Assembly (NCBI GenBank): GCA_947588895.1
Contig: CANQBF010000003.1
Coordinates: 1 to 48,090, forward strand
Source of the DNA: an uncultured Bacilli bacterium
GTDB lineage: Bacteria > Bacillota_I > Bacilli_A > RF39 > UBA660
Reading direction: 5' to 3'
DNA: 48,090 bases
The notes below the pieces were generated by a model. It worked only from the letters and a program-made list of their open reading frames with translations, searched no databases and was not told the DNA's origin. Of this stretch, positions 32,854 through 43,593 are shown piece by piece; the first letter of the stretch is position 1; each line of letters opens with the position of its first letter. The position numbers and the translations under genes are program-made.

Positions 32854-33250
<397 letters not shown>

Positions 33251-33267
33251 TTCTTATCACTCTCCTT

Positions 33268-34008
33268 TTACTCTGTTAATATGACATATCCATCATCAGT
33301 AACTAATACTGTATGTTCAAAATGAGCACTTGGAAGACCATCTTCGGTTTTAATAGTCCACTCATCTTCTTCCATATATATATGTCTTGAGCCTAAATTT
33401 AACATTGGTTCAACAGCAATAACCATGCCACTTCTAAGTTTAGTTCTATCATTAGTATAGTAATTTGGAACATCAGGTTCTTCATGAACACAAGTACCAA
33501 CACCATGACCAACAAGTTCTTCTACTACACCTAAGTTATTAGCTTTAGCAAAATTCTCAATTTTTTCTCCAATTTCACTAACTCTAATACCATTTTTGAT
33601 AACGCTTAAACCTTCATATAAAGCTTTTCTAGTATTCTCTACTAAATTTGTTATTTCTTCACTGCTTTTTCCAACTATATATGTATTAGCAGAGTCTGAA
33701 TGATATCCTTTATAACATACACCAATATCAATTGATACAACATCACCAGCTTTAATTTTTCTTTTTGATGGAATACCATGTACCACTTCATCATTTACTG
33801 AAATACAGATACTTGCTGGGTATCCTTCATAATTTAAAAATGAAGGAGTACAATCATTTTCTAAAATAAATTTATGAGCAATATCATTTAATTCCTTAGT
33901 AGTTATACCAGGTTTTAAATGTTTCTTTACTTCTTGATGAGTCAAATAATTGATATGCCCAGCATGTTTCATTAATTCAATTTCTCTATTACTTTTTATC
34001 GTAATCAT
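33268..34008 (-). CDS. map: methionine aminopeptidase type I
   Basis: A 246-residue dinuclear metalloenzyme removing the initiator Met from nascent chains. Ligand motifs in order: VVSIDIGVCYKGYHSDSANT (two Asp), VGHGVGTCVHEEPDVPNY (His), VIAVEPML (Glu) and the final FEHTVLVTDDG (Glu). Overlaps the adk stop by 4 bases. Standard length. Confidence 0.98.
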   Translation of the reverse strand: MITIKSNREIELMKHAGHINYLTHQEVKKHLKPGITTKELNDIAHKFILENDCTPSFLNYEGYPASICISVNDEVVHGIPSKRKIKAGDVVSIDIGVCYKGYHSDSANTYIVGKSSEEITNLVENTRKALYEGLSVIKNGIRVSEIGEKIENFAKANNLGVVEELVGHGVGTCVHEEPDVPNYYTNDRTKLRSGMVIAVEPMLNLGSRHIYMEEDEWTIKTEDGLPSAHFEHTVLVTDDGYVILTE

Positions 34009-34646
34009 TTTAATATTTCCTTAATTTCTAAAGCAATTTTATCTTTGCCTAACTCTGTATCTATAATATGTAATTTATTTTTGCTTTCATAAAATTCTTT
34101 AATTGGTAAAGTATTTTCCATAAATGTTTGAAATCTAACTTTAAATGATTCTTCATTATCATCACTTCTAGCTATTAATTTCTTACCACATTTATCACAT
34201 ATACCTTCAACTTTTGGCTTAAATTCTTTAATATTTTTACTATAAGATGCTCCACATTCACATGTAAGACGTCCTAAAGCTCTTTCTAATGCATCTTCTA
34301 AAGTAATATCTAAATATATTACTTCATAATCGCTTATATTTAATTCTTTAAACAATTTATCTAACATTTCTGCTTGATTTAATGTTCTTGGAAATCCATC
34401 TAATATAAAAGATTTATTAATATTAGTTAATTTATTTTTTAATAGTTCATATACTATATCATCACTAACTAATTTTCCACTTTGCATTATACTTTCAACT
34501 TTTAAACCAATTTCTGATTTTTTATTTATTTCTTCTCTTAACATATCTCCAGTAGAAATATGCACGTAACCCATATCAACAAGAATGGCACTTTGTGTAC
34601 CCTTTCCTGCTGAAGGTGGGGCAATAAAAATTACATTTTTCATCAT
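34005..34646 (-). CDS. adk: adenylate kinase
   Basis: A 213-residue enzyme for ATP + AMP = 2 ADP. P-loop APPSAGKGTQ (~9-18), STGDMLREEI, DGFPRTLNQAE and a long-type LID with a zinc ribbon. The zinc site is odd: the first knuckle reads LTCECGASY (Cys-x-Cys) instead of the common Cys-x-x-Cys, while the second is normal (CDKCGKKL). 4-base overlaps with secY and map imply translational coupling. Confidence 0.97.
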   Translation of the reverse strand: MMKNVIFIAPPSAGKGTQSAILVDMGYVHISTGDMLREEINKKSEIGLKVESIMQSGKLVSDDIVYELLKNKLTNINKSFILDGFPRTLNQAEMLDKLFKELNISDYEVIYLDITLEDALERALGRLTCECGASYSKNIKEFKPKVEGICDKCGKKLIARSDDNEESFKVRFQTFMENTLPIKEFYESKNKLHIIDTELGKDKIALEIKEILK

Positions 34647-35911
34647 CTTAATTTTCTTCTCTTTTCTTTATAACTTCTTGCAAGTAAACTACTTTCCATT
34701 TGCTTATAAGTTTCAATTGCTACACCAACAACAATTAATAAACCAGTACCACCAATAGTTACTGAACTATCTAGGGTTGTAAATTTACTAATTAAAACTG
34801 GTAATATTGCTATAATAGCTAAGAAAATACTACCTACAATTGTTAATTTACTGATTGAAGAACTTATAAATTTAGATGTATCTGCTCCTGGTCTTATTCC
34901 TGGAATATAACCTCCTCTTTCATTTAAGTTCTTACTCATCTCTTCCGGATTCATAATCATAAATGTATAGAAATATCCAAAGAATAAAATTAATAATATA
35001 TATAATATTAATCCAGTATTTGAAGTATATATAATATACTTATCAATAAATTCTAATACCTTTTCATTTTTAAATAATGCTGCAATCGTTGATGGTATTG
35101 TAAGTAATATTTGAGCAAATATTACTGGAATAACACTTGCTGAATTTAATTTAATTGGTAAATAACTTTGTTCAGCACCATAAGCACTTGTAGTTCTATT
35201 TGCGTATTGAATTGGTATTCTTCTTTCTGCAAGTTGAACATATATAATTCCAACTAATACAAGTAAATATACTAATATAAATATAATAAATAGTATTATA
35301 CCCATTGGTAATGAATAAGCACCATTTATAAATGAATTATATGCTCCGGTAAATATTCTTGGCATACTGAACATTATACCAGCCATGATAATCATTGATG
35401 TTCCATTACCAATACCTTTTTTTGTAATTTGGTCACCTAACCATAAACAAAATGCTGTACCAGCTGTCATAACAAGTGCTGTTTTTAAAATCTCGATTGA
35501 AGCTAAATTAAATGTTTTATTAAAGAATAAACATAAAGCATATGCTTGAACAAAAGCAAATATTATAGACATATATCTTGTTATTTTATTTATCTTTTGT
35601 CTTCCTGTATATCCTTGTTCTTTTAATTCTTTAAAATATGGTATTATATCCATTTGTAAGAATTCTGTTATGATTGATGCTGTAATATATGGAGATACTC
35701 CTAATGCAAATATTGATACATTTTGAAGACCTCCACCACTCATTAAGTTAAATATTTCAAGAGCTCTTAAATCTTCAATAACAACATCAATCCAAGGTAC
35801 TGTAATTGTAGTTCCTAAACAGAACAAACCTAAACAAGCTAAAGTAAAATATATTCTATGTCTTAAATCTTTATTTGATTTACTAAATAATTGGGAAAAC
35901 CCACGAAACAT
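34643..35911 (-). CDS. secY: preprotein translocase subunit SecY
   Basis: A 422-residue, ten-helix channel of the Sec translocon. N-terminal FRGFSQLFSKSNKDLRHRIY, the GVSPYITASIITEFLQMDI plug/helix-2 region, GIGNGTSMIIMAGI and the C-terminal RGGYIPGIRPGADTSKFI-type loop are standard. Membrane-embedded. It directly follows rplO and overlaps adk by 4 bases, the common spc-cluster order. Confidence 0.98.
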   Translation of the reverse strand: MFRGFSQLFSKSNKDLRHRIYFTLACLGLFCLGTTITVPWIDVVIEDLRALEIFNLMSGGGLQNVSIFALGVSPYITASIITEFLQMDIIPYFKELKEQGYTGRQKINKITRYMSIIFAFVQAYALCLFFNKTFNLASIEILKTALVMTAGTAFCLWLGDQITKKGIGNGTSMIIMAGIMFSMPRIFTGAYNSFINGAYSLPMGIILFIIFILVYLLVLVGIIYVQLAERRIPIQYANRTTSAYGAEQSYLPIKLNSASVIPVIFAQILLTIPSTIAALFKNEKVLEFIDKYIIYTSNTGLILYILLILFFGYFYTFMIMNPEEMSKNLNERGGYIPGIRPGADTSKFISSSISKLTIVGSIFLAIIAILPVLISKFTTLDSSVTIGGTGLLIVVGVAIETYKQMESSLLARSYKEKRRKLR

Positions 35912-36355
35912 CTAAATCACCTCAGTTTTGCCACCGGCTTCTTCTATTTTAGTTACAGCCTTACTTGAGAATCTTTGAGCTTTAACAGTTAATTTTTTAT
36001 CTAAATTACCATTTGCTAAAACTTTGATTCCACATAAATTTTTCTTTATTATACCTCTTTCATTTAATACTTCTGGTGTTACAACATCACCATCTTTGAA
36101 GAATTTACTTAATGTATCAAGATTAATAGTTGCATATTCACATCTAAATCTCTTATTATTAAATCCTCTTTTAGGTATTCTTCTATATAATGGAGATTGT
36201 CCACCTTGGAACCATGCTGGAATTGATGCACCACTTCTAGCTTTTTGTCCTTTTTCTCCACGAGTTGATGTTTTACCCATTCCTGAACCTGGTCCTCTAC
36301 CTACTCTTTTTATTCCTTTTGTTTCTTTAGATTTTGGTAAATTTTCTAATTTCAT
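35912..36355 (-). CDS. rplO: 50S ribosomal protein L15
   Basis: 147 residues: [20 protein letters not shown], then [16 protein letters not shown] and [18 protein letters not shown] 36355 is used, 1 base after rpsE, with GAGGAA in the rpsE tail as ribosome binding site; an upstream in-frame start at 36394 would lie inside rpsE. No rpmD gene lies between rpsE and this gene. Confidence 0.97.
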   Translation of the reverse strand: MKLENLPKSKETKGIKRVGRGPGSGMGKTSTRGEKGQKARSGASIPAWFQGGQSPLYRRIPKRGFNNKRFRCEYATINLDTLSKFFKDGDVVTPEVLNERGIIKKNLCGIKVLANGNLDKKLTVKAQRFSSKAVTKIEEAGGKTEVI

Positions 36356-36356
36356 A

Positions 36357-36878
36357 TTATAATTCCTCCACTTTCTTGCCACGAAGTTCAGCAATATGTT
36401 CTGGAGTTCTTTGAGCTTGTAATGCTTTTAATGTAGCTTTAGCAACATTAATTTGCGTATTAGCTCCTAAACTTTTTGCAACAATATCTTTAACGCCAGC
36501 TAATTCTAATACAGCTCTTGCTGCACCACCAGCGATAATTCCACGACCTTCTTTAGCAGGTTTAACTAAAACAACACTACGACCAACTTTACTAGTATAA
36601 TCATGAGGAATTGTTCTATTATCTATTAAAGATATTTTAACAACATTTTTATTTGCTGCTTGAATAGCTTTTTTAATTGCTTCAGAAACTTCATTAGCTT
36701 TTCCAGTACCAATACCTACAAGTCCTTTTCTATTACCAACTGCAACATCAGCTTTAAAACGGAAATGTCTTCCACCTTTGTTAACTTTAGTAACTTTAGA
36801 TATTGAGATAACTTTTTCTTCTAATAAATTTTTCTTTGCATCATTATTTTTTCTATTATTAACAACCTTTTTGTCCAT
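36357..36878 (-). CDS. rpsE: 30S ribosomal protein S5
   Basis: A 173-residue decoding-fidelity protein: [20 protein letters not shown] (double-stranded RNA-binding fold), [20 protein letters not shown], then [19 protein letters not shown]. Its last codons carry the ribosome binding site for rplO. Starts 8 bases after rplR. Confidence 0.98.
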   Translation of the reverse strand: MDKKVVNNRKNNDAKKNLLEEKVISISKVTKVNKGGRHFRFKADVAVGNRKGLVGIGTGKANEVSEAIKKAIQAANKNVVKISLIDNRTIPHDYTSKVGRSVVLVKPAKEGRGIIAGGAARAVLELAGVKDIVAKSLGANTQINVAKATLKALQAQRTPEHIAELRGKKVEEL

Positions 36879-36886
36879 GTTTCCTC

Positions 36887-37243
36887 CTATATCTCTAATC
36901 CTGCTTCTCTAGCAGCATCTGCTAAAGCACTTACACGACCATGATATAAGTAACCACCACGGTCAAAAACAACTTTATTAATTTTTGCTTTCTTACATTT
37001 TTCAGCAATGTCTTTTCCAACTGCTTTAGCAGCTTCAACATTACCACCATTTGCAAGTTTAAGTTCACGGCTTGATGAACTAGCTAATGTTGTACCAGTT
37101 ACATCATCAATTACTTGAGCATAAATTTGAGCATTTGAACGAAAAACATTTAATCTTGGCATTTCTTTAGTACCACTTAAATTTTTTCTAATTCTTGCGT
37201 GTCTAATTTCACGAGTTTCATTTTTAGATTCTTTTTTTATCAT
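36887..37243 (-). CDS. rplR: 50S ribosomal protein L18
   Basis: 118 residues, binds 5S r[23 protein letters not shown], then [14 protein letters not shown] and [26 protein letters not shown] supports the start. Confidence 0.98.
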   Translation of the reverse strand: MIKKESKNETREIRHARIRKNLSGTKEMPRLNVFRSNAQIYAQVIDDVTGTTLASSSSRELKLANGGNVEAAKAVGKDIAEKCKKAKINKVVFDRGGYLYHGRVSALADAAREAGLEI

Positions 37244-37254
37244 AATTTACCTCC

Positions 37255-37791
37255 TTATGCCGCTTTCTTTCCTTCTTTACGACGAACTATTTCGCCTTTA
37301 TAACGAATACCTTTACCTTTATATGGTTCAGGTTCTCTTACTTCTCTAACTTTTGCAGCAAATTCTGCAACTTTTTGTTTATCAATACCTTTAATTGTAA
37401 TTTCAGTATTGCTTACAAGTTCAGCAGATAAACCTTCAGGTACTTCAATTTCAACTGGATGAGAATAACCAGCACTAACAACTATTTTTTTGCCTTGAAC
37501 ATTAAAACGATATCCAACACCAACAGCTTCTAGTCCTTTTTCAAATCCTTTATGAATTCCTTCAATCATACTTTTGATTAATGAATTAGTAGTACCTTGT
37601 TGCATATTTGCTTCTTTAGAAGCATTTTTTTGCTTTGTAATAACATGTCCTTCTGAAACAGTAACTTCTACTAAAGGATTAACAGTTAAACTTAATGTTC
37701 CTTTACTTCCTTTAACAGTTACTACTCTACCTTCAACAGTTACTTCTATACCTTCAGGTATAGCTAATTTTCTTTCACCTATTCTACTCAT
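37255..37791 (-). CDS. rplF: 50S ribosomal protein L6
   Basis: 178 residues with two related domains: MSRIGERKLAIPEGIEVTVE and VEGVGYRF-type core (LEAVGVGYRFNVQGKKIVVS), ending with EPEPYKGKGIRYKGEIVRRK. Lies near the factor-binding site of the large subunit. Confidence 0.98.
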   Translation of the reverse strand: MSRIGERKLAIPEGIEVTVEGRVVTVKGSKGTLSLTVNPLVEVTVSEGHVITKQKNASKEANMQQGTTNSLIKSMIEGIHKGFEKGLEAVGVGYRFNVQGKKIVVSAGYSHPVEIEVPEGLSAELVSNTEITIKGIDKQKVAEFAAKVREVREPEPYKGKGIRYKGEIVRRKEGKKAA

Positions 37792-37801
37792 AAATATTTA
37801 C

Positions 37802-38200
37802 TTACCAAATATAGGCAAGAACTTCGCCTCCTAACTTAGCTGCTCTTGCTTCTTTATCAGTCATTAAACCTTTAGAAGTAGAGATAATTGCAATACCTAA
37901 GCCATTAAGAACACGAGGAACTTCAGTAGCTTTTGCATATACACGTAAACCAGATTTACTAATTCTTTTAAGACCTGTTATAACGCTTTCTTTTTTAGCA
38001 CCATATTTTAGTTTTAAATTTAATACGTCACCATTTGTATTTTTAATGTATTCAAAATCTTCAATGTATCCTTCTCTTTTTAAAATTTCAGCAATTCCTA
38101 AAGTCATCTTTGTTCCAATAACTTCAACAGTTGGATACTTCATAATGATTGCATTACGAATACGAGTTAACATATCAGCTATTTTATCTTGTACAAACAT
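37802..38200 (-). CDS. rpsH: 30S ribosomal protein S8
   Basis: 132 residues from ATG 38200 ([17 protein letters not shown]), the usual S8 length; AAGGAGG lies 7 bases upstream, whereas an earlier in-frame start at 38221 precedes that site. [20 protein letters not shown] and [14 protein letters not shown] are signatures. S8 is the translational repressor of the spc operon in some bacteria. Confidence 0.97.
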   Translation of the reverse strand: MFVQDKIADMLTRIRNAIIMKYPTVEVIGTKMTLGIAEILKREGYIEDFEYIKNTNGDVLNLKLKYGAKKESVITGLKRISKSGLRVYAKATEVPRVLNGLGIAIISTSKGLMTDKEARAAKLGGEVLAYIW

Positions 38201-38214
38201 TTTGTTCCTCCTTC

Positions 38215-38400
38215 TTACCAACTAGATTTCTTTACGCCAGGTATTTGGCCTTTATTTGCAAGTTCTCTAAAGCAAATACGACATAATTTGAATTTTCTCA
38301 TAACTGCATGAGGTCTTCCACATCTTTCACATCTAGTATATTCTCTAGATGAAAATTTTGGATTTCTTTTATTTTTAATAATCATACTTTTTTTAGCCAT
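38215..38400 (-). CDS. rpsN: 30S ribosomal protein S14, zinc type
   Basis: 61 residues, the short Cys4 zinc form (S14 type Z): [20 protein letters not shown] followed by [18 protein letters not shown]. Located between rplE and rpsH as expected. Confidence 0.97.
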   Translation of the reverse strand: MAKKSMIIKNKRNPKFSSREYTRCERCGRPHAVMRKFKLCRICFRELANKGQIPGVKKSSW

Positions 38401-38408
38401 AATAACAC

Positions 38409-38948
38409 CTAACCTTTAAATGGCATTCCAAATGCCTTAAGTAATGCATGAGCTTCATCATTACTCTTTGCTGTGGTAACAAATATAATATCCATACCAC
38501 GAATTTTATAAACATTATCATATTCAATTTCAGGGAATATTAATTGTTCTTTTATACCTAAAGTATAGTTTCCTTTACCATCAAAGGCATGAGCTGAAAC
38601 TCCTCTAAAATCTCTAACTCTTGGAAGACCAACTTTAATTAATTTTTCCATAAAATTGTACATATTTTCACCTCTTAATGTTACTTTAACACCAACAGGT
38701 TGTCCTTCTCTTACTTTAAAGCCAGCAATTGATTTACGAGCTTTAGTAACAACAGCATGTTGACCAGCAATTAATTCTAAGTCTTTTTGTGCTGCTTCAA
38801 TAAATTTAACATCATGACTTCCTTCACCTACACCCATGTTGATAACAATTTTTTCTAAACGAGGAACTTCCATAATACTTTTATAATTAAATTCTTTCAT
38901 TAAATTATTTTTTATTTCTTTATTATATAATTCTTTAAAATTACTCAT
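38409..38948 (-). CDS. rplE: 50S ribosomal protein L5
   Basis: 179 residues, binds 5S r[43 protein letters not shown] and [20 protein letters not shown]. 8 bases after rplX. Confidence 0.98.
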   Translation of the reverse strand: MSNFKELYNKEIKNNLMKEFNYKSIMEVPRLEKIVINMGVGEGSHDVKFIEAAQKDLELIAGQHAVVTKARKSIAGFKVREGQPVGVKVTLRGENMYNFMEKLIKVGLPRVRDFRGVSAHAFDGKGNYTLGIKEQLIFPEIEYDNVYKIRGMDIIFVTTAKSNDEAHALLKAFGMPFKG

Positions 38949-38956
38949 AAATTCAC

Positions 38957-39274
38957 CTACTTACTAGCTTTCTTTGTAGATTTTTTAGGTTCTTTAACTT
39001 CTTTTTCTACTTTTGTAGCTTTAGTTTCTTTTTTTGCTTCTTTCTTAGCATCCTTTTTATCTACTAATTTTACATTTGATACATGAATAGGCATTTCAAT
39101 ATCAAATATACCACCTTGATCATTATTTGTTCTTGGTTTTGTATGTCTTTTGGAAATATTAACACCTTCAACAACAACTTTGTTTTCAGATTTAATAGTT
39201 TTTAATACTTTACCAGTTTTGCCTTTATCTTCACCAGTAATTACTAAAACAGTGTCATTTACTTTAATCTTCAT
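38957..39274 (-). CDS. rplX: 50S ribosomal protein L24 with lysine-rich tail
   Basis: 105 residues, an assembly initiator protein. The KOW core is normal ([54 protein letters not shown], to ~73). The usual ending of the family (a further strand pair, ...RVGYKxxxGKKVR...) is absent and replaced by about 32 residues of Lys/Glu/Thr/Ala repeats ending KKSTKKASK. The reading frame is clean, so this is a lineage feature and not a frameshift on the evidence here. Confidence 0.96.
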   Translation of the reverse strand: MKIKVNDTVLVITGEDKGKTGKVLKTIKSENKVVVEGVNISKRHTKPRTNNDQGGIFDIEMPIHVSNVKLVDKKDAKKEAKKETKATKVEKEVKEPKKSTKKASK

Positions 39275-39282
39275 ATTTCCTC

Positions 39283-39651
39283 CTATATAACCTCAGGAGC
39301 TAGTGAAACGATCTTCATATAATCTTTTTCTCTTAGTTCTCTAGCAACTGGTCCTAATACTCTTGTACCAATTGGTGATTTATCATCTTTAATAAGTACA
39401 CAAGCATTATCATCGAATTTAATATAAGAACCATCTTCTCTTCTTACACCTTGAACTGTTCTTACAATAACAGCTTTAACAACTTTTCCTTTAGGCATAT
39501 TACTATTTGGAATAGCCTTTTTTACAGTAACAACAACTGTATCTCCAATATTAACACCTTTAACTTTGCTTCCACCTAAAGCTTTGATAACTAATACTTC
39601 TCTTGCTCCAGTATTATCAGCAACTTTTAATCTTGTTTCTTGACTAACCAT
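39283..39651 (-). CDS. rplN: 50S ribosomal protein L14
   Basis: 122 residues: [40 protein letters not shown] and [20 protein letters not shown]. At the subunit interface; 10 bases after rpsQ. Confidence 0.98.
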   Translation of the reverse strand: MVSQETRLKVADNTGAREVLVIKALGGSKVKGVNIGDTVVVTVKKAIPNSNMPKGKVVKAVIVRTVQGVRREDGSYIKFDDNACVLIKDDKSPIGTRVLGPVARELREKDYMKIVSLAPEVI

Positions 39652-39661
39652 AGACTACCTC

Positions 39662-39919
39662 CTAAAGAACTACAGCTTCTTGAATAACATCTACTAATTC
39701 ATATTTCTTAGTTTTAGAAATAGGTTTTGTTAATCTTATTCTTACTGTATCTCCTTGTTTTGCTTTATTAAGTTCATCATGTGCGTGATATTTCTTAGAA
39801 ACTTTTACACGCTTATTATATAGAGGATGACGTTTGTAAGTTTCAACTAAAACAATTATTGTTTTATCACATTTAGCACTTACTACTTTTCCTACTAATT
39901 CTTGTACTCTTTTAGCCAT
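39662..39919 (-). CDS. rpsQ: 30S ribosomal protein S17
   Basis: 85 residues, OB fold on 16S r[43 protein letters not shown] and [20 protein letters not shown]. Overlaps rpmC by one base. Confidence 0.98.
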   Translation of the reverse strand: MAKRVQELVGKVVSAKCDKTIIVLVETYKRHPLYNKRVKVSKKYHAHDELNKAKQGDTVRIRLTKPISKTKKYELVDVIQEAVVL

Positions 39920-40122
39920 TATTTATTTGCCTCCTCTAATTCTCTTTCTCTTAAGATAGTTTTCATTTTTGCAACATTTTTTCTTAATGTTTTAAGTTCT
40001 GTAGGATGTTCTAATGTACCATTAGCTTGTTGCATTCTTTTTGTGAATAATTCTTCTTTAGTTTCTCTGATTTTTTTCTTTAAATCTTCATCAGTTAATT
40101 TTCTAATTTCTTTAATATCCAC
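39919..40122 (-). CDS. rpmC: 50S ribosomal protein L29
   Basis: 67 residues, helical hairpin at the tunnel exit: [20 protein letters not shown], then [20 protein letters not shown]. 2 bases after rplP, one-base overlap with rpsQ. Confidence 0.97.
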   Translation of the reverse strand: MDIKEIRKLTDEDLKKKIRETKEELFTKRMQQANGTLEHPTELKTLRKNVAKMKTILRERELEEANK

Positions 40123-40124
40123 TT

Positions 40125-40538
40125 TTATTCACCATCCTTTTTAACAAATTTACATTTGATTGGAAGTTTATGAGAAGCAAGTCTAAAAGCTTCTTTAGCA
40201 GTTGCTTCATCAATTTCACTTATTTCAAACATAATTTTACCTTCTTTAACTACAGCAACATATTCTTCTACGTTACCTTTACCTTTTCCTTGACGAGTTT
40301 CTAAAGGTTTTTTAGTTATTGGTAAATGTGGAAAAATATTAATAAATACTTTACCACCACGTTTCATATAACGAGTCATTGCTATACGAGCAGCTTCAAT
40401 TTGACGAGCAGAAACCCAAGCTCCTTCAGTAGCCATTAATCCATACTCACCTTTTGTTAAAGTAGTATTTCCTCTTGCATGACCATCATATGTTAATCTA
40501 TGCGACTTTCTATATTTAGTCCTCTTTGGCATCAACAT
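40125..40538 (-). CDS. rplP: 50S ribosomal protein L16
   Basis: 137 residues, near the A site and 5S r[43 protein letters not shown] and [23 protein letters not shown] 40538 is 9 bases from AAGGAGG and overlaps rpsC by 23 bases, so translation is coupled. Confidence 0.98.
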   Translation of the reverse strand: MLMPKRTKYRKSHRLTYDGHARGNTTLTKGEYGLMATEGAWVSARQIEAARIAMTRYMKRGGKVFINIFPHLPITKKPLETRQGKGKGNVEEYVAVVKEGKIMFEISEIDEATAKEAFRLASHKLPIKCKFVKKDGE

Positions 40539-41199
40539 TTGAAGTCGCCTCCTTCTTATTAACTATTTTTTTAGCAGGTAGAATTTCATCTTTATAAATC
40601 CAAACCTTAACACCAATTTTTCCGTATGTTGTATTAGCTTCACTTTGTGCATAATCAATATCAGCACGAATAGTATGTAGTGGAACAGTTCCTTCAGTAT
40701 AACCTTCACTACGAGCCATTTCAACACCATTTAATCTTCCAGATACTAAAGTTTTAATTCCTTTAGCTCCAGCTTTCATTGTATCTCTAATTGCTCTTTT
40801 TTGAGCTGCTCTAAAAGGTGCTCTATTTTCAATTTGCATTGCAATATTATCAGCAACTAATTTAGCATTTAAATTAGGATTTTTTTCTTCAATTATGTTA
40901 ATGTAAACTTCTTCATTAACTAATTTAGAAACTTTCTTTCTTAATTTTTCAATGTCTTCTCCACCACGACCAATTATAACACCTGGTTTAGCAGTTTTGA
41001 TTGTAACATCTACTCTATTTTTCTTTCTTTCAATTATAACTGATGAGATAGATGCATCATTAAGACTAGTTAAAATGTATTCACGAATTTTAATATCTTT
41101 ATTTAAATTATCAGCATAATTCTTTTTATCATACCAACGTGATTCCCAGTCTTTATTAACGCCTAAACGATATCCAACCGGATTAACTTTTTGTCCCAT
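40516..41199 (-). CDS. rpsC: 30S ribosomal protein S3
   Basis: 227 residues: [20 protein letters not shown], the KH domain [20 protein letters not shown] and [20 protein letters not shown]. Forms the mRNA entry site. It abuts rplV (1-base overlap). Confidence 0.98.
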   Translation of the reverse strand: MGQKVNPVGYRLGVNKDWESRWYDKKNYADNLNKDIKIREYILTSLNDASISSVIIERKKNRVDVTIKTAKPGVIIGRGGEDIEKLRKKVSKLVNEEVYINIIEEKNPNLNAKLVADNIAMQIENRAPFRAAQKRAIRDTMKAGAKGIKTLVSGRLNGVEMARSEGYTEGTVPLHTIRADIDYAQSEANTTYGKIGVKVWIYKDEILPAKKIVNKKEATSNVDAKED

Positions 41200-41549
41200 T
41201 ATGCATTTTCTCCTTTCTTATTATCAGTAACAACAATTTTGATATGACTTGTTCTCTTATCATGTCTGTCTACATTTCCACGAGATGCAAATTGAATTCT
41301 TTTTAAAATTGTTCCTGGATTAACAAAACATTCTTTAATAACAAGTTCTTCTTCTTTTGCTCCAAAATTATTAACAGCATTTGCTGAAGCACTATTTAAA
41401 ACTTTTAAAATTAATCTACTAGCTTTAGTATTAGTTACTTCTAATATCTTTCTAGCTGTTATTACATCTTTTCCTCTAATTAAATCCATAGTCATACGTG
41501 CTAAACGAGGTTTAATAATAGCACCTTTATGTATTGCATAAGTTTCCAT
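41199..41549 (-). CDS. rplV: 50S ribosomal protein L22
   Basis: 116 residues: [40 protein letters not shown] and the tunnel loop near [20 protein letters not shown]. One-base overlaps on both sides. Confidence 0.98.
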   Translation of the reverse strand: METYAIHKGAIIKPRLARMTMDLIRGKDVITARKILEVTNTKASRLILKVLNSASANAVNNFGAKEEELVIKECFVNPGTILKRIQFASRGNVDRHDKRTSHIKIVVTDNKKGENA

Positions 41550-41818
41550 TATTTATTACCTCCACCAGCATGACCAGTAAATTTACGAGTTCCAGCAAAT
41601 TCACCTAATTTATGACCAACCATTTCTTCAGTTACATAAACAGGTATAAAATCTTTACCATTATGTACTGCAAATGTATGTCCAACAAAGTCAGGGAATA
41701 TTGTACTTCTTCTTGACCAAGTTTTAATAACAGTCTTTTTATTTTCAGCATTTAATTTTTGAACCTTTGCTAATAATGAACTAGCAACATAAGGCCCTTT
41801 TTTCAAACTTCTTGCCAT
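41549..41818 (-). CDS. rpsS: 30S ribosomal protein S19
   Basis: 89 residues: [40 protein letters not shown] and [20 protein letters not shown]. Binds S13 in the head of the small subunit. Confidence 0.98.
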   Translation of the reverse strand: MARSLKKGPYVASSLLAKVQKLNAENKKTVIKTWSRRSTIFPDFVGHTFAVHNGKDFIPVYVTEEMVGHKLGEFAGTRKFTGHAGGGNK

Positions 41819-41819
41819 G

Positions 41820-42662
41820 TTATCCTCCTATTTTAGTCTTCCTACTAATTATTAATTTTTCAGAAGCTTTCTTAGATTTACGAGTTTTATGTCCAAGGGC
41901 TGGTTTACCCCAAGGAGTCATTGGACTCTTACGACCAACTGGAGCTCTTCCTTCTCCACCACCATGTGGGTGATCGTTAGGATTCATTACACTACCTCTA
42001 TTAGTAGGTCTAATTCCCATATGTCTTTTACGTCCAGCTTTACCAAGATTTACTAAGTTATAATCTTCATTTCCTACAACACCAACTGTTGCAATACATG
42101 TTCCTAAAACTTTTCTTGTTTCACCAGATTGTAAACGAACTAAAACATATTTTCCTTCTCTTCCAAGGATTTGAGCACTTGTACCAGCAGCACGACATAA
42201 CTCAGCACCTTTTCCTGGTTTAAGTTCAATACAATGAACCATTGTACCAACTGGAATATTTTGAAGTGGAAGTGAATTACCAACTTTAATATCAGCATTC
42301 TCTCCATTTTCAACTATCATTCCTACTTTTAAACCATTTGGAGCAATAATATATTTCTTTTCTCCATCACGATAGTTTATTAATGCTATATTAGCATTTC
42401 TATTTGGGTCATATTCAATTGTTGCAACACGACCAGTAACTCCAATTTTATTTCTTTTAAAATCAATTACACGATACTTTTTAGTAGCTCCACCACCAAT
42501 ATGGCGAACTGTTAATTTTCCTTGGTTATTTCTTCCACCAGTTTTATTAACCTTAGTAACTAAAGATTTAGTAGGATTATTTCTTGCTGTTAATTCTTCA
42601 TTTGCAAGTGTTGTCATTCCTCTTCGACCATTAGTCGTAGGTCTATAATGTTTTATTGCCAT
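41820..42662 (-). CDS. rplB: 50S ribosomal protein L2
   Basis: 280 residues, required for subunit joining and peptidyl transfer: [40 protein letters not shown] and the C-terminal [20 protein letters not shown] with the conserved His. AGGAGG upstream. Confidence 0.98.
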   Translation of the reverse strand: MAIKHYRPTTNGRRGMTTLANEELTARNNPTKSLVTKVNKTGGRNNQGKLTVRHIGGGATKKYRVIDFKRNKIGVTGRVATIEYDPNRNANIALINYRDGEKKYIIAPNGLKVGMIVENGENADIKVGNSLPLQNIPVGTMVHCIELKPGKGAELCRAAGTSAQILGREGKYVLVRLQSGETRKVLGTCIATVGVVGNEDYNLVNLGKAGRKRHMGIRPTNRGSVMNPNDHPHGGGEGRAPVGRKSPMTPWGKPALGHKTRKSKKASEKLIISRKTKIGG

Positions 42663-42675
42663 TTTATAATCCCTC

Positions 42676-42951
42676 CTATAAATCTATTGTAGAGCCATCT
42701 TTTAATGTAACTATTGCTTTTTTATAAGTTTTAGTCATACCGGCATAACGGCCAACTCTACGTCTTTTAGCTTTTGTATTAAGTGTATTAACACTTTTTA
42801 CATTAACTTTGAATGCTTCTTCTATAGCTTTTTTAATTTCTTCTTTAGTTGCACTCTTATTTACTTTAAAAATATAAACACCATTTTTTCTTTCAGCCAT
42901 AGATTTTTCTGTAATTACTGGTGAATAAATAATATCACTATAATGTTTCAT
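42676..42951 (-). CDS. rplW: 50S ribosomal protein L23
   Basis: 91 residues, docking site for trigger factor and SRP at the tunnel exit: [20 protein letters not shown], then [20 protein letters not shown] and [20 protein letters not shown]. One-base overlap with rplD. Confidence 0.98.
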   Translation of the reverse strand: MKHYSDIIYSPVITEKSMAERKNGVYIFKVNKSATKEEIKKAIEEAFKVNVKSVNTLNTKAKRRRVGRYAGMTKTYKKAIVTLKDGSTIDL

Positions 42952-43574
42952 TATTTAAGCCCCTCCTCTATCATATTAACTGCTGTTTCATCTAAAACTA
43001 CGATATCAGCATTTACTAAATCAAAGCAGTTAATTTCATTTGCCATAAGAACTAGGACATTTCCTAAATTTCTTGAAGCCATATATAAGTTTTCGTTTTC
43101 ATCACTTGTAACAAATAATACTTTGCCACTTAAATTTAATGTTTCAAGCATATTTGCAACTTCTTTTGTTTTTAATGATTCTAAATCAATCTTATCAACA
43201 ACAATAACGCTTTTTTCTTTATTCTTATAAGTTAAAGCACTTTTTAAAGCTAAGCTTCTTTCTTTTTTATTGATTTTAAATGAATAATCACGATTATCAA
43301 CACCAAAAGCAATTCCGCCACCACGCCATTGTGTAGCACGAATACTACCTTGACGAGCACGTCCAGTACCTTTTTGTTTCCATGGTTTTCTTCCACCACC
43401 TGATACTTCAGCTCTTGATTTTGTTTTTCTTGTTCCTTGACGAACTGCATTTGTTTGTAAACGAATCATTTTCTTTAATGCATCATCATTAACTTCAATA
43501 TTCCAAACTTTATCATTTAAAGTGATATCTTTTACAACTTCACCTTTTAAATTTTTAACACTTATCTTTGTCAT
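42951..43574 (-). CDS. rplD: 50S ribosomal protein L4
   Basis: 207 residues: the tunnel-constriction loop RQGTRKTKSRAEVSGGGRKP, then GTGRARQGSIRATQWRGGGI and the C-terminal globular part. In some bacteria L4 represses the S10 operon by binding the leader; whether this happens here is unknown. Confidence 0.98.
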   Translation of the reverse strand: MTKISVKNLKGEVVKDITLNDKVWNIEVNDDALKKMIRLQTNAVRQGTRKTKSRAEVSGGGRKPWKQKGTGRARQGSIRATQWRGGGIAFGVDNRDYSFKINKKERSLALKSALTYKNKEKSVIVVDKIDLESLKTKEVANMLETLNLSGKVLFVTSDENENLYMASRNLGNVLVLMANEINCFDLVNADIVVLDETAVNMIEEGLK

Positions 43575-43593
43575 TTTAATTCCTTTCTAAAGC

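Noticed and set aside
43250..43450. Second minus-strand frame within rplD
   Set aside because: It is fully inside rplD in another frame, with low-complexity translation and no ribosome binding site.
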